64,000 bases of DNA from Salegentibacter salegens (GTDB lineage Bacteria > Bacteroidota > Bacteroidia > Flavobacteriales > Flavobacteriaceae). This document shows positions 1-8,986 of the stretch, piece by piece. The first letter of the stretch is position 1, and each line of letters opens with the position of its first letter. Position numbers and translations under genes: made by a program. The stretch is taken from contig NZ_LT670848.1 of NCBI RefSeq assembly GCF_900142975.1, positions 3,596,001-3,660,000 of the forward strand, written 5' to 3'. The notes beneath the pieces were generated by a model. That model was not told the DNA's origin and searched no databases. It worked only from the letters and a program-made list of their open reading frames with translations.

Positions 1-1311
1 GGTTATAAGACAAAGGTCTATAAATCTAATGACTTACATTTAGATTATTTATATGACTTAAAAGGTAATTCCATAAATTATAATGTTACAGATTTCGATA
101 TTGACGATTGTAAAGATGAAATTAAGTTTCTCAAAGAGGTAACTGAGGAGCAAGTTACTAGTATTAATAAATACCTACTTCATTTCTCAGTTGATCAAAC
201 CAATAAGATTTCAAAGAAGTTGAAAGTAAAGAACATTGCTCAGAAAGATGAAAAACAACCAAATAGAAAATTAGAAGAAGTAAATTTAATATTTGAAGAA
301 TTTAAATCTTTTCAAGTTTATATAAAATCAACGGATGAACTAGAGGGTTATATTGATAAAGATTTATTGAGTGATCTAGAAGTTTTAATGGACAAAATCT
401 TAAACCAACTTAATCAAAAAAACGAGGAAAGATTCATAGAATCAAAAAGTGTAAGATTATTAAATCAGTTAATTGAAACGTTTATAAACGAAATTTCAAA
501 AAAGACAAATCAGCCTCCAAAACCAACTAAGACGGGATTTGCAAATTATGCAAGTAACCGGCTCAAAATAGAGTATATAACACAAAAAATTCTGTCAAAT
601 ATAAATACAGAGATTGAGCCAATAATCGAAAATGTTGGAAGTCTAGGGGAAAAAGGTGAATTACTTTGTAAAACTAACCTAGTTGTTCAAAATGGAGATA
701 TCACAGATAGTAAATTTTCATCAGTTCAAAAACATAATAAATCACCGTTGAAAGAATTTTCAAAAAAAATTAAATCAATCGGAAAACACATTTATTTAAA
801 CAATCTATTTGAAAAAATATCAGGACTGAATGACACTGAGAATATTGAGAATATAACATCTCTAAGTGATTTGCTATTATTTTATAAACATTTCACCATA
901 AATGATGAATTTTATAGTCCATCAAATGGCGAATCATCTATGATCTTGCTTTACAAAGAACTTAAAGAGAATAAAGAAATTTATCTAATTGACGAACCCG
1001 AAAAAAGCTTAGGAAATGATTACATAAACGATGAGATAGTCCCGCTATTAAAAGATAGAGCTTTATTAGGTAAAAAAGTTATAATTGCAACTCACGATGC
1101 GAATATCGCTGTTAGAACTTTACCCTATAACTCTATCTATAGACTACACGATAAAAATGAATATTTTACAATGACTGGAAACCCATTTTCTAATTCACTC
1201 ACTTGTATTTATGATTCAAGACCTGAAGAAGACTGGAAAGAAATTAGTATGAAAACATTAGAAGGTGGAAAAGCCGCTTTTGGAGAAAGAGGAAAAATAT
1301 ATGGAAACTAA
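1..1311 (+). CDS. C-terminal part of a P-loop (ABC/AAA-type) ATPase, TrlF-like; 5' end outside window
   Basis: The reading frame is open from base 1, so the gene starts upstream; a TTG at 220 is only an internal codon. The last third carries ABC/SMC-type ATPase signatures: a signature-like SNGESSMILL, a Walker B strand with IYLIDEPE, a D-loop-like SLGN and an H-loop ATHDAN. The N-terminal Walker A must lie outside the window. The tail (GNPFSN, then KEISMKTLEGGKAAFGERG) resembles what I recall of TrlF-family AAA-like ATPases; that family name is from memory and tentative. The 3' end overlaps the next gene by 11 bases, so the two are probably translationally coupled. Such large ATPases paired with a small partner are common among defence genes, but no function is shown here. 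I am confident of the ATPase fold and less so of the family. Confidence 0.7.
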   Translation, partial: GYKTKVYKSNDLHLDYLYDLKGNSINYNVTDFDIDDCKDEIKFLKEVTEEQVTSINKYLLHFSVDQTNKISKKLKVKNIAQKDEKQPNRKLEEVNLIFEEFKSFQVYIKSTDELEGYIDKDLLSDLEVLMDKILNQLNQKNEERFIESKSVRLLNQLIETFINEISKKTNQPPKPTKTGFANYASNRLKIEYITQKILSNINTEIEPIIENVGSLGEKGELLCKTNLVVQNGDITDSKFSSVQKHNKSPLKEFSKKIKSIGKHIYLNNLFEKISGLNDTENIENITSLSDLLLFYKHFTINDEFYSPSNGESSMILLYKELKENKEIYLIDEPEKSLGNDYINDEIVPLLKDRALLGKKVIIATHDANIAVRTLPYNSIYRLHDKNEYFTMTGNPFSNSLTCIYDSRPEEDWKEISMKTLEGGKAAFGERGKIYGN

Positions 1312-1648
1312 AAAAGCTAAAATCACAAGAAGTGATGATAAAACTATTCTATTATTAGAATTAGATGAAAATTTAGAAATTGTAGTTACTGAAGATAATC
1401 CTAATAACATCAAAACAGCTTTCAACAAATTAATTATAGAATTAAAGAAAGGGTTATTTGAATTTGAACTTGAAGATGACAAGGACGATTTATATAATAA
1501 TATATGTAGTGAATATTTGAATCAACTCAACTCAGAAATGATAAGCGTTTTTGAAGAATTGGAAGATTATGAATTATTAGATTTAGAGGAAAAAGTTGAA
1601 AAAGATGACAATGAGGGTGAGCAGGAAGAAGAAGATGATCTACTCTAA
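1301..1648 (+). CDS. Small acidic protein coupled to the upstream ATPase
   Basis: The product is 115 residues with no family I recognise. I chose the ATG at 1301 over a GTG at 1265 because GAGGAAAAATAT just upstream is a plausible ribosome-binding context, and it gives the 11-base overlap with the ATPase stop that is typical of coupled genes. The N-terminal half looks like a small alpha/beta domain (TILLLELDENLEIVVTED). The last 40 residues are extremely acidic, rich in Glu and Asp, and end EEEDDLL. It is probably the obligate partner of the ATPase, perhaps an inhibitory or DNA-mimic-like subunit, but that is inference only. IS256 copy 1 lies 74 bases past the stop and does not damage the gene. 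Confidence 0.6.
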   Translation: METKKAKITRSDDKTILLLELDENLEIVVTEDNPNNIKTAFNKLIIELKKGLFEFELEDDKDDLYNNICSEYLNQLNSEMISVFEELEDYELLDLEEKVEKDDNEGEQEEEDDLL

Positions 1649-1748
1649 AAATGATTTTCGATAGATACTGTACATAACAACCATTCATCATAAATAACGG
1701 AGATTACCGTAAAAGTGTAATTGGGAGTGTTAGCTCAACTCTGTCTGC

Positions 1749-1780
1749 TTCTTCTCCCGGGGGTACCCCCGGGAGAAGAA
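1749..1780. terminator. 32-bp perfect GC-rich palindrome inside IS256 copy 1
   Basis: Each half reads TTCTTCTCCCGGGGGT on its own strand, giving a 16-bp stem with no loop. It lies 4 bases past the transposase stop codon and 26 bases from the IS end. Against a low-GC background it stands out strongly. On the plus strand it is followed by a T-rich stretch (AATTTTAGTTTTTCG), so it could stop transcription entering the element from outside, and perhaps also transposase transcripts. The same palindrome is in all four copies. Confidence 0.6.
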
Positions 1781-1784
1781 AATT

Positions 1785-3023
1785 TTAGTTTTTCGTTTCA
1801 TTGGTGGCTAAGTCCAACTCTAGCCGACCTTCAAATTTAATAGCTAATTGTTGAACTACCAAACCCCAGTTCTGCAGTGGGGCGTTCCATTTCTTTTCAA
1901 TTCTTCTGGTAGCTAGGTAAACCAGCTTCAATAGTGCCATATCATTGGTAAAAGCGCCTTTGGTCTTGGTTACTTTTCTTACCTGCCGGTGAAAAGCCTC
2001 TACGGCATTTGTGGTGTATATGAGTTTTCTAATGGGTGCGGTATATTCAAAATAAGCACTCAATCGGTCCCAGTTATCATTCCAGGAACGGATCACTATG
2101 GGATATCTTTTGCCCCATTTTTCTTCCAGATCCAGTAAAGCCGATTCAGCCTGGTCTTTGGTGTCAGCCTTGTACACCAGTTTAAGGTCTTTCATAAAAT
2201 CTTTTTGATCCTTACTGGCCACATACTTCATACTATTGCGGATCTGGTGGACAATACATAGCTGAATATCAGTCTTGGGATAAACAGAATGAATGGCTTC
2301 ACTAAAGCCCGTAAGATTATCCGTACAGGCAATCAGAATATCTTTTAAGCCACGGTTGTTTAATTGGGTCAGCACCTGAAGCCAAAAATTGGCCCCTTCA
2401 CTTTCCGAGATATACATACCCAGCACTTCCTTTCTTCCAGCTTTATTTATTCCTAAAATATTATACAAGGCCTTGTGCTTTACTTTGCCTTCTTCGCGTA
2501 CCTTGAAGTGCATCGCGTCGAGCCATAGGATGCAATATACCGGCTCCAAGGGGCGATCCTGCCATTCCTTAACCTTGGGAATCACCCGGTCCGTAATATC
2601 ACTTAGAACGTGTGTGGATATCTTGGAATCATACATTTCCTCTATATGAGCTGAGATATCCCGCAGGCTATTGCCCATCCCGTACATGCCTATAATCTGC
2701 TTTTCTAAATTATCGGCCAGGATACGCTGGCGTTTCGCTACGATCTCCGGCTCAAAGGTACTGTTACGATCCTGGGGCGTGTTAATGGTGACGTCCCCTT
2801 GGCTGCTCTTTAGGGTCTTTTTGCCTTTGCCATTACGCTTATTACCTGCTTTTGAGCCTTTTTCTTCATCGGAAAGGTGCGAAGACATTTCTGCTTCCAG
2901 GGCCTCTTCCATAAACTCCCTAAGCATTGGAGCAAAAGCGCCGTTTTTGCCGGTTAGGGATTCTCCTGATAAAAATTGTTTTAATGCTTTTTCCTTTAAT
3001 TCCTTAATCTCTTCTTGTGTCAT
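1785..3023 (-). CDS. IS256-family transposase (copy 1)
   Basis: A DDE transposase of 412 residues, the usual length for the IS256 family (Transposase_mut). The catalytic acids can be placed at Asp169 (LDAMHF), Asp235 (CTDNLTGF) and Glu342 (NAVEAFHR), with the family C/H motif CIVHQIRNS between the second Asp and the Glu. An N-terminal basic segment (about residues 55-75, KAGNKRNGKGKK) fits terminal-repeat binding. The start ATG lies 62 bases inside the right terminal repeat. The frame is intact, so the copy is probably able to transpose. Its translation is identical to the other three copies in the window, which indicates very recent spread. Confidence 0.97.
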   Translation of the reverse strand: MTQEEIKELKEKALKQFLSGESLTGKNGAFAPMLREFMEEALEAEMSSHLSDEEKGSKAGNKRNGKGKKTLKSSQGDVTINTPQDRNSTFEPEIVAKRQRILADNLEKQIIGMYGMGNSLRDISAHIEEMYDSKISTHVLSDITDRVIPKVKEWQDRPLEPVYCILWLDAMHFKVREEGKVKHKALYNILGINKAGRKEVLGMYISESEGANFWLQVLTQLNNRGLKDILIACTDNLTGFSEAIHSVYPKTDIQLCIVHQIRNSMKYVASKDQKDFMKDLKLVYKADTKDQAESALLDLEEKWGKRYPIVIRSWNDNWDRLSAYFEYTAPIRKLIYTTNAVEAFHRQVRKVTKTKGAFTNDMALLKLVYLATRRIEKKWNAPLQNWGLVVQQLAIKFEGRLELDLATNETKN

Positions 3024-3182
3024 AATCTAGTCTAAAAATTTTAATTTAATTTTCAAAGTCTAGACAGACTTGAGATTACACCCTCGTGTAATTTTAGAAA
3101 CCAGGAAAGAAAATGCTTAGGGCGGCAGGTACGCGCCCCCAATCCCACATCTTTCGTAGAATGCTAACCACAAGTAAAAGAA

Positions 3183-4298
3183 ATGCGAATAGCTTTAATC
3201 ATATTGATTGGACTCCACGGAATCATCCATTTGATTGGGTTTTTCAAAGCATATCGCATAGCTGAATTTAATGCGATTTTACAACCAGTTTCAAAAATTT
3301 TTGGAATTTTTTGGTTCTTAACATTTCTGCTTTTTGCTATTACCGTTATTTTAATTCTGATTCATTCTAATTATTGGTGGTTAAGCGGTTTTTTAGCGGT
3401 GATTTTTTCCCAGGTTTTGATCTTCAACTATTGGTCTGACGCAAAGTTTGGGACACTCGCAAACCTAATTATATTATTAGCGGCAATTGTTGCCTATTCA
3501 GATTTCAACTTTAAGAATCTAATCAAAAGAGAAAGAATAGCGCTATTTGAAAATTCGCAACTTATAACAGGGGAAATTGTAACCGAAAAGAGATTGCAGG
3601 ACTTACCGGCAATCGTTCAAAAATGGTTGACTAATAGCGGAATGATAGGTAAACCATCAATTTCAAATGTTCATTTAGTTCAGGAGCTACAGCTCAAAAT
3701 GAAACCCGAACAAATAGCTTGGAATAATGGTACGGCAGAACAATACTTTACCATTCAACCTCCGGCTTTCAATTGGAATATTAATACTGAAATGAATTCC
3801 ATATTGAGCGTAGTAGGTAGAGACAAATTTGAAGATGGTAAAGGCGAAATGACAATAAAACTTCTTTCACTTATTCCGGTTGCAAATGCAAAAAATGACG
3901 AAAAGGTAGACCAGGCGACTTTGCAACGATATTTGGCGGAAATTGTTTGGTTTCCTTCAGCTTCCTTAAGTCAATATATAAAATGGGAGCCTTTAGACGA
4001 GTATTCTGCGAGGGCAACTATGGAATATAAAGGAGCAAAAGGTTCAGGAGAATTTCATTTTGACGAACACGGGAATTTTAAAAAGTTTGTAGCGATGCGT
4101 TATCAAGATGCAAATCATACTGAACCTACCGCATGGACTGTAACTGCCACCAAAACCGAAGAAATGAATGGAATAAGAATACCTGTTGAATGCGAAGTAA
4201 GTTGGGAATTGGAGAGTGGCCCATGGACTTGGTTAAAATTGAAAATCAATGACATTCAATACAACGTGAAAGAAATGCCGGTGGAAAATCCCGGTTAA
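3183..4298 (+). CDS. DUF6544-like membrane protein
   Basis: A 371-residue protein with four predicted membrane helices in the first 110 residues (roughly 1-21, 40-61, 66-85 and 90-108). A soluble region of about 250 residues follows, rich in beta-strand-like segments. The layout matches DUF6544-type proteins, whose function is unknown; the family name is from memory. The start ATG at 3183 has only a weak purine stretch (AAAAGAA) before it, normal for Bacteroidota. It stands alone, between IS256 copy 1 and a small membrane protein gene, and shows no sign of damage. Confidence 0.6.
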   Translation: MRIALIILIGLHGIIHLIGFFKAYRIAEFNAILQPVSKIFGIFWFLTFLLFAITVILILIHSNYWWLSGFLAVIFSQVLIFNYWSDAKFGTLANLIILLAAIVAYSDFNFKNLIKRERIALFENSQLITGEIVTEKRLQDLPAIVQKWLTNSGMIGKPSISNVHLVQELQLKMKPEQIAWNNGTAEQYFTIQPPAFNWNINTEMNSILSVVGRDKFEDGKGEMTIKLLSLIPVANAKNDEKVDQATLQRYLAEIVWFPSASLSQYIKWEPLDEYSARATMEYKGAKGSGEFHFDEHGNFKKFVAMRYQDANHTEPTAWTVTATKTEEMNGIRIPVECEVSWELESGPWTWLKLKINDIQYNVKEMPVENPG

Positions 4299-4389
4299 GT
4301 TCCGAAGATGATTCTAATAAGATAGGGATTCGAAAAAAATGATTAAAATCCTCACACAACTAGTAACAACAAAAATTTGCCCATAAATT

Positions 4390-4902
4390 ATGATTTGGTT
4401 TAACCTCAAGAAACTGGAAAGACTGTTAATCCAGAATAAAATAACCGAAGCAATTTCTTATCAGTATTTACTGGTTTTCCTGGTATTGATCACCTTAGCC
4501 GCAAATGCACCCGAAACCGACTTTTCACATTATGGCTGGGAGATCTCTTATGTTATCCTGGAGTTATTGATTACTATTGTAGGAACCTATTTGGTATTTA
4601 AGGTAAATTCAGATGGAGATAACCGCGATTTCCTGAAACGCTATCTTTCGCTCTCCTTTGTTAATGGACTTCGGCTGGCTTTATTCGCTGTAGTTATTAG
4701 CCTGATTTTTAAAATAATCATGTTTGTAATTCCGCTGGATCTCTGGCATAGTATCAATGATTTCTTTGGTGAAGATTTCGGGGATTTTTTCTTCCATATT
4801 ATGCTCTCTCTTGTCTTTTATTTGCTGTTAATGGCTTCTTTTAAAAGAGTAAATTCAGGAGGAAGCGAGGAAAAAGCTGCCATACAACCTGATTTAAAGT
4901 AG
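4390..4902 (+). CDS. Small integral membrane protein of unknown function
   Basis: A 170-residue protein with about four hydrophobic helices (around residues 23-38, 52-69, 92-115 and 133-150), a short cytoplasmic-looking N-terminus (KKLERLLIQNKIT) and a polar C-terminal tail. I do not recognise a family. It follows the DUF6544-like gene by 91 bases on the same strand, so the two could be co-transcribed. The stretch after it (4903-5167) holds no gene; it contains an imperfect inverted repeat (GATTTTTT at about 5092 against AAAAAATC at about 5113) that may be a terminator or an interspersed repeat. Confidence 0.6.
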   Translation: MIWFNLKKLERLLIQNKITEAISYQYLLVFLVLITLAANAPETDFSHYGWEISYVILELLITIVGTYLVFKVNSDGDNRDFLKRYLSLSFVNGLRLALFAVVISLIFKIIMFVIPLDLWHSINDFFGEDFGDFFFHIMLSLVFYLLLMASFKRVNSGGSEEKAAIQPDLK

Positions 4903-5167
4903 GCTTAGCTGCCATTGGTGTTTTATAGGGTTTCAGAATTAAAAAAGTTTTTCTAAGCTTTATACTATTACAGCAATAATGGCCTTGATTACCCAAAGTA
5001 TGATCCTAGCAAAAGCTAAGGAAACTTTTCAGCTTAAAATACCGGGATTGGGGTGATTTTTTGTGAGAAGCTTGAAGTAAGTTCTCGATATGATTTTTTA
5101 ATGCTACCGCCTCAAAAAATCGAACTGACGCACCAAAAATCTGATGTATATTAATAAACAAACCTCG

Positions 5168-5449
5168 TTACTTTTCTGCCAGCACATCTTCCCAATCCCA
5201 GCCGTCTTTTTTAATATAGCCCAGTAATTTACCCCGGCGTTTGTTGAAATCTTCATTTTTGGGGATTCCGGGATCTTCGTCAAAATTCGACTTTAATTCA
5301 TCGGGTAAATCATTAAAATAATCAAAGTCAGGCGGATCGTCTGCCAGCGATGTATAACTTTCGTGAAGTCTCACCGCAAGATTATCCATAGCTCCCCGTA
5401 AAACACGCCAGGTAAATGCATTAGCCGATTTATCTAAATGATAAGTGGC
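5168..5449 (-). pseudogene. 3' fragment of a channel gene split by an IS21-family element
   Basis: An open frame runs from inside the IS21 left end (GTG at 5494) to a stop at 5168, but only 5168-5449 belongs to the host gene. It encodes 93 residues starting ATYHLDKSANAF and ending DWEDVLAEK. Joining it to the upstream fragment at 8003 keeps the frame exactly (246 plus 94 codons including the stop) and reads W-I-A-T-Y-H across the junction. The intact protein would be 339 residues. The fragment is mostly helical, acidic and cytoplasmic, as expected of a regulatory tail behind a channel pore. Confidence 0.75.
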
Positions 5450-5529
5450 TATTTCGGAGTGATGGTGCCACCTGTTTCGGTCAAACAGTGCCACTTTAAA
5501 AGATACTGCAATTATATAAAAAATTAATC

Positions 5530-6273
5530 TTACTCGTTCTTTAAAGCTCCTTTTCTTAGAGATTCTCCTTTAAGGTCGATCCGATGTGAGGAGTTAACGA
5601 TCCTGTCCAAAATAGCGTCTGCTATAGTTCCTTCCCCAATAATATCATACCAGGCAGATACGGGTATTTGTGAAGATATAATTGTGGAAGCTTTGTTATA
5701 CCGGTCATCGATGATATCCATAAGGGTTTCCCTGGCGTGGTTATCAAAACTCTGCAGGCCAAAGTCATCCAGGATCAGTACATCCGCTTTGATGAGTTTC
5801 CCAAGTTCCTTAAGATAAGTGCCATCCACTTTACTCAGTTTTAATTTCTTAAAAAGGCGGGCAGTATTGGTGTAAATGGTTTTGTATTCCATCATACAAC
5901 CCTGATGCCCTAAAGCTTGGGCCAAGTAACTTTTACCAACCCCGGACGCCCCTGTAAGGATAATATTCTCCTTTCTGGTGATAAAATCCAGTGTCCCCAG
6001 ACGGGTAAACATGTTCTTGTCCAGGTTGCGTTGCTGGGTGTAATTCACATCGGCCAGGTTCGCCTCTTGTTTAAAGCCGGCCTGTTTTAAGAGCCGCTCT
6101 ATCTTCCGGTTCTGCCGGTCTTCCCATTGGTGATCGATCAGCAGTGCCAGGTATTCATCAGCAGTGATGTTCTCTATACGATTGTCCTTTATGTGCTGCA
6201 GGTGCAACTGGGCCATAGCCCCCAGGCGCATTTGTTTTAGTTTTTCAATAGTCTGATTGTTGTTCATATTCAT
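5530..6273 (-). CDS. istB: IS21-family helper ATPase IstB
   Basis: A 247-residue AAA+ ATPase of the IstB/DnaC type. Walker A is GASGVGKS (residues 108-115) and Walker B is the VLILDDFG strand. It has the family's N-terminal helical region with the HQWEDRQNRKIERL segment at 48-61. It assists the IstA transposase in target selection. Its start lies 17 bases after the istA stop, the normal tight arrangement. The frame is intact. Confidence 0.95.
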   Translation of the reverse strand: MNMNNNQTIEKLKQMRLGAMAQLHLQHIKDNRIENITADEYLALLIDHQWEDRQNRKIERLLKQAGFKQEANLADVNYTQQRNLDKNMFTRLGTLDFITRKENIILTGASGVGKSYLAQALGHQGCMMEYKTIYTNTARLFKKLKLSKVDGTYLKELGKLIKADVLILDDFGLQSFDNHARETLMDIIDDRYNKASTIISSQIPVSAWYDIIGEGTIADAILDRIVNSSHRIDLKGESLRKGALKNE

Positions 6274-6290
6274 TGGATTTAAAGGGTTTA

Positions 6291-7844
6291 TTATTGATAT
6301 GCAGAAGCACCCCGCAAGTTATCGTGTTCTGGGATGTGCGGTTTATCTTCTTCGAGGTCCTGGTAAAACAAGGAGCTTTTGTCCAGGTTATTTTTCAGGA
6401 TATTTTTAATGCGCAGGTAAGTAGCCGCGTCTGCTTGCAAAGCTCTTTTACAGGCATCATCCAATCGCTGGGAGCCATAGGATTTATGAAGCTGGATGAC
6501 CCCCATAGCTCGTTTGTATCCTATTTCCGGATAGTCCACTGCGGTGATTATTTGCTCGATACAGCCCAGCACGTGCTTGCCATGTATGGCCGCTTTCTTT
6601 TTAAAAAATTCAGGGCTCCAATCGCTATAGTATTTATGTGTACTGCTTAAATGATCTTTGTTGGTATTATAACTGCCTTTTGATGGGTTGCGCTGGTGCA
6701 GGGCGATCCGCTGATGATAATAATATACTTCAACCACGGAACTGGTATAATGGATGGTGGTTTCTTTTCCTATGTAACGATAGGGTGCGCTGTAATAGCT
6801 TTTATCCGGGGAGAAGTATACATAGCCTATTTTCTGAACCTTTGCCCTTCGGTACCCTTTCAGTTCATAGACTGTCTCTGGCAGGGGCTTTAGGTATTCC
6901 CGTTCCACGGATTGGAAGAGTTCCCTGCGACTGGCTTCTTTGCGAGAGAACAACAGGTCATTGTACCGCTCCAACAAGCGTTTTATCTCCCGGTTAAGAT
7001 CTTCCAAAGAGAAGAAGCTCATCTCCCGAAGGGGATAATAGATCCGCTGGTAGGCAAGGTTTACGGCATTCTCCACCAAAGCTTTATCCTGTGGGGCATA
7101 GCCCCGGGCAGGATTGATCACACAGTCGTAATGCCGTGCGAAGTCTTTAAAACTCCTGTTGATGTCAGCCTCATACCTGCTGGCACGGGTAACCGCTGAT
7201 TTTAAGTTGTCGGAGACGATGGCTTTAGGAACGCCTCCATAAAAGTGCAGGGCATTACAGCAACAGGTAATCAGGTCCTCACGTTTCTGGCTTTTACAGG
7301 CTTCCACGTAAGTATACTGGCTGTTGGGAAGGATGGCTACAAATACTTCTACCGGGATCAGTTCCCCGGTTTCTCTATCAATAATTTGGAGCTTTTTGCC
7401 GGCATAATCAATAAAGACTTCATTCCCAGGATCGTGTTCAAGTTTCATCGAACCTTTAACCTTGGCATATTTGCGCCGGTAGTGTTCCATAAACTGGGTA
7501 TAACCATAAGGATCTTTAGCCTGCGCTACATATTCCTGATAATGGTATAAAAAAGTAAATCCTGGATGATTCCGGGCCTTGTTGACCCCCTCAAAATATA
7601 ACATTAGTTCCTCATAGCGAGGGTTATCAATAGTAGTGTGCGTAGGAAAAAGCTTTTCTAAGCCAGCATTATCAAGGGCCAATAATTCCTTAAGAGAAGA
7701 ACCGCTGGCCTTGAACAGCCGCATATAAGTATTTACCGTATTGCGAGAGATCCCAAGGGTGGCACCTATTTTACGGTTGCTAAATCCATCGAGATGTAAG
7801 GAAATAATTTGTTTTAAGTCCATTGGATCAAGTGTATTGGCCAT
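6291..7844 (-). CDS. istA: IS21-family transposase IstA
   Basis: A 517-residue DDE transposase. A helix-turn-helix lies at about residues 20-44 (FSNRKIGATLGISRNTV). The rve-type catalytic core has Asp146 (VFIDYAGK), Asp212 (VSDNLKSAV) and Glu258 (ALVENAV). A C-terminal beta-strand domain follows. Length and order match IstA. It is intact, is transcribed with istB, and is clearly diverged from the istA of element 2 in this window. Confidence 0.95.
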   Translation of the reverse strand: MANTLDPMDLKQIISLHLDGFSNRKIGATLGISRNTVNTYMRLFKASGSSLKELLALDNAGLEKLFPTHTTIDNPRYEELMLYFEGVNKARNHPGFTFLYHYQEYVAQAKDPYGYTQFMEHYRRKYAKVKGSMKLEHDPGNEVFIDYAGKKLQIIDRETGELIPVEVFVAILPNSQYTYVEACKSQKREDLITCCCNALHFYGGVPKAIVSDNLKSAVTRASRYEADINRSFKDFARHYDCVINPARGYAPQDKALVENAVNLAYQRIYYPLREMSFFSLEDLNREIKRLLERYNDLLFSRKEASRRELFQSVEREYLKPLPETVYELKGYRRAKVQKIGYVYFSPDKSYYSAPYRYIGKETTIHYTSSVVEVYYYHQRIALHQRNPSKGSYNTNKDHLSSTHKYYSDWSPEFFKKKAAIHGKHVLGCIEQIITAVDYPEIGYKRAMGVIQLHKSYGSQRLDDACKRALQADAATYLRIKNILKNNLDKSSLFYQDLEEDKPHIPEHDNLRGASAYQ

Positions 7845-7892
7845 ATCGCTTGTTTTTAAGCGACAAGGTATTATTTACTTGATCTTTCAAAG

Positions 7893-8002
7893 TGGCACAA
7901 AACGAACCGATATAGGCTTAACTTAAAACCAAAAGTGGCACAATTTGAACCGAAATGCCTGGCACTAACCGACCGAAATCACTGGCACAAATCGATCCGA
8001 GA
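7893..8002. repeat. Four tandem terminal boxes of the IS21 right end
   Basis: Four related boxes of about 18-20 bp begin at 7893, 7936, 7960 and 7983. Each starts TGGCAC and ends CCGA (for example TGGCACAATTTGAACCGA). Two inverted versions lie at the opposite end, at about 5453-5470 and 5475-5493. They are probably the IstA binding sites. Confidence 0.7.
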
Positions 8003-8740
8003 TATCCAATAAGCCTCCTGTATATTTAAAGCTTCATCTAAAATAGCGAGATTCAATCTTATATTATGCGATCGTTTGTTGGTATGAAAATAATGCAGAA
8101 TAGGATAGGCAAGGTGATGCTCCCCGTGTTTTAAAAGCATAGTTTCCAAATTCTGTAATCGGGAATATAGTGGCGAAAAATCTTTTCCGTTAAAACCTTT
8201 ATTGATAATTTCTTTTGGAGATCTTCCCAGCTGATAGATATAAACGGCAAGTGTTCTTTTATCTACAACCGCCTGGAGTACGGGCAGTAAATAGGAGATC
8301 CCCAAACTTATAAAGATCATACTATTCATCCCCATAATGTTTGAAACAATCCGCCAAAAGTCAGATCCCGCCCTAAGATCGCCGTTTCCTAAAGAAGTGA
8401 GGGTGTACCCAACGTAATAAATATTCCCGATAATATTAGCATTTTCACCGGTACTACTTTCTACAACCGAGTTGGGGTCTGAAAGGTAAATTAAGCTGTA
8501 ACCCACCCAAATTAAGAAAATCCACATAGCTACAAGGCCCATTAAAATTGTTCCGCCCGCAAAATTAAGTACAGGCGCGTTACCCTTGCCACGGGCAATT
8601 TTAAAATATAGCCACCAGATTTTTCTTGAGGTATAGGAAGACAACCTTCCGCCACCATTTATATATAGAATAGTTTTAAAAATGTCTATGAGAGCAATTA
8701 CAAGAATAAATATCCCTAAAGGAATTAGCAGATAACTCAT
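8003..8740 (-). pseudogene. 5' part of a potassium-channel-like gene, cut by IS21 element 1
   Basis: This encodes the first 246 residues of an ion-channel family (Ion_trans_2-like) protein. There is an N-terminal helix (about residues 4-27), a second helix (about 60-85), and a pore region with TLTSLGNGDL, which resembles the TVGYGD selectivity filter with Asn replacing Tyr. A third helix (about 135-157) and a cytoplasmic helical region follow. The frame then runs into the IS and stops at 7979 after a few IS-encoded residues. The truncated product keeps the pore but loses about 93 C-terminal residues, so residual function is possible but doubtful. Confidence 0.75.
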
Positions 8741-8986
8741 CTTTTTTGGTTGGTTGTGGTTTGCAACTCAAATTAGGAAGTATTGCTGAAAATCTGTGTT
8801 TAAGGAAACTTAATTCTTTGTGAAATGATGCAAAGAGGAAATTTTAAAGAACACTACCTGCCTTTTTAATACTGCATTATTTCTTAAGCCACAAAAAACA
8901 TAAGTTTTATAAGGGTTTATGAATTTCACGCGGAAAAATTCAGCAATATTTTTTCAGATGAAAAGAGAAGTCGGTAATATCATTTT

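Larger units (their letters stand above)
1723..3085 (-). mobile_element. IS256-family insertion sequence, copy 1
   Basis: A 1363-bp element with imperfect terminal inverted repeats (GGGAGTGTTAGCTCAACTCT at the left, complement of GAGGGTGTAATCTCAAGTCT at the right; 19 of 24 terminal bases match). It is flanked by the 8-bp target duplication GTGTAATT (1715-1722 and 3086-3093), the duplication length usual for IS256. It holds one transposase gene on the minus strand and a 32-bp perfect palindrome near its left end. It sits in the spacer between the small acidic protein gene and a membrane protein gene and breaks no recognisable gene. Three further copies with identical translations lie at 38715, 43402 and 59688. 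Confidence 0.95.
5453..8002 (-). mobile_element. IS21-family insertion sequence, element 1
   Basis: An element of about 2550 bp carrying istA and istB on the minus strand. The ends are related inverted repeats: TTCGGAGTGATGGTGCCA at the left, and the complement of TCTCGGATCGATTTGTGCCA at the right. Further subterminal copies of the same TGGCAC...CCGA box lie inside both ends, as is usual for IS21. It is flanked by a 3-bp repeat TAT (5450-5452 and 8003-8005). That is short for IS21, so exact borders are approximate to a few bases. It interrupts a potassium-channel-like gene. Confidence 0.85.

Noticed and set aside
1258..1482. Minus-strand Ser/Asn-rich frame
   Set aside because: Complement of the acidic protein gene; low-complexity by-product of its Glu/Asp codons.
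1650..1722. Possible integron attC site (short dyad ACGG...CCGT and TAACA-like motifs)
   Set aside because: The core sites and spacing do not fit an attC site, and no integron integrase is visible.
2389..3030. Plus-strand open frames opposite the IS256 transposase (also repeated at copies 2-4)
   Set aside because: They are antisense shadows of the transposase gene, recur identically in every copy, and have no plausible protein character.
6273..7550. Several plus-strand open frames across the IS21 element
   Set aside because: Shadows of istA and istB; no start context and no recognisable domain.
7893..8002. CRISPR-like short repeats
   Set aside because: Only four irregularly spaced boxes, also found inverted at the other IS21 end; they are transposase binding sites, and no cas genes are present.
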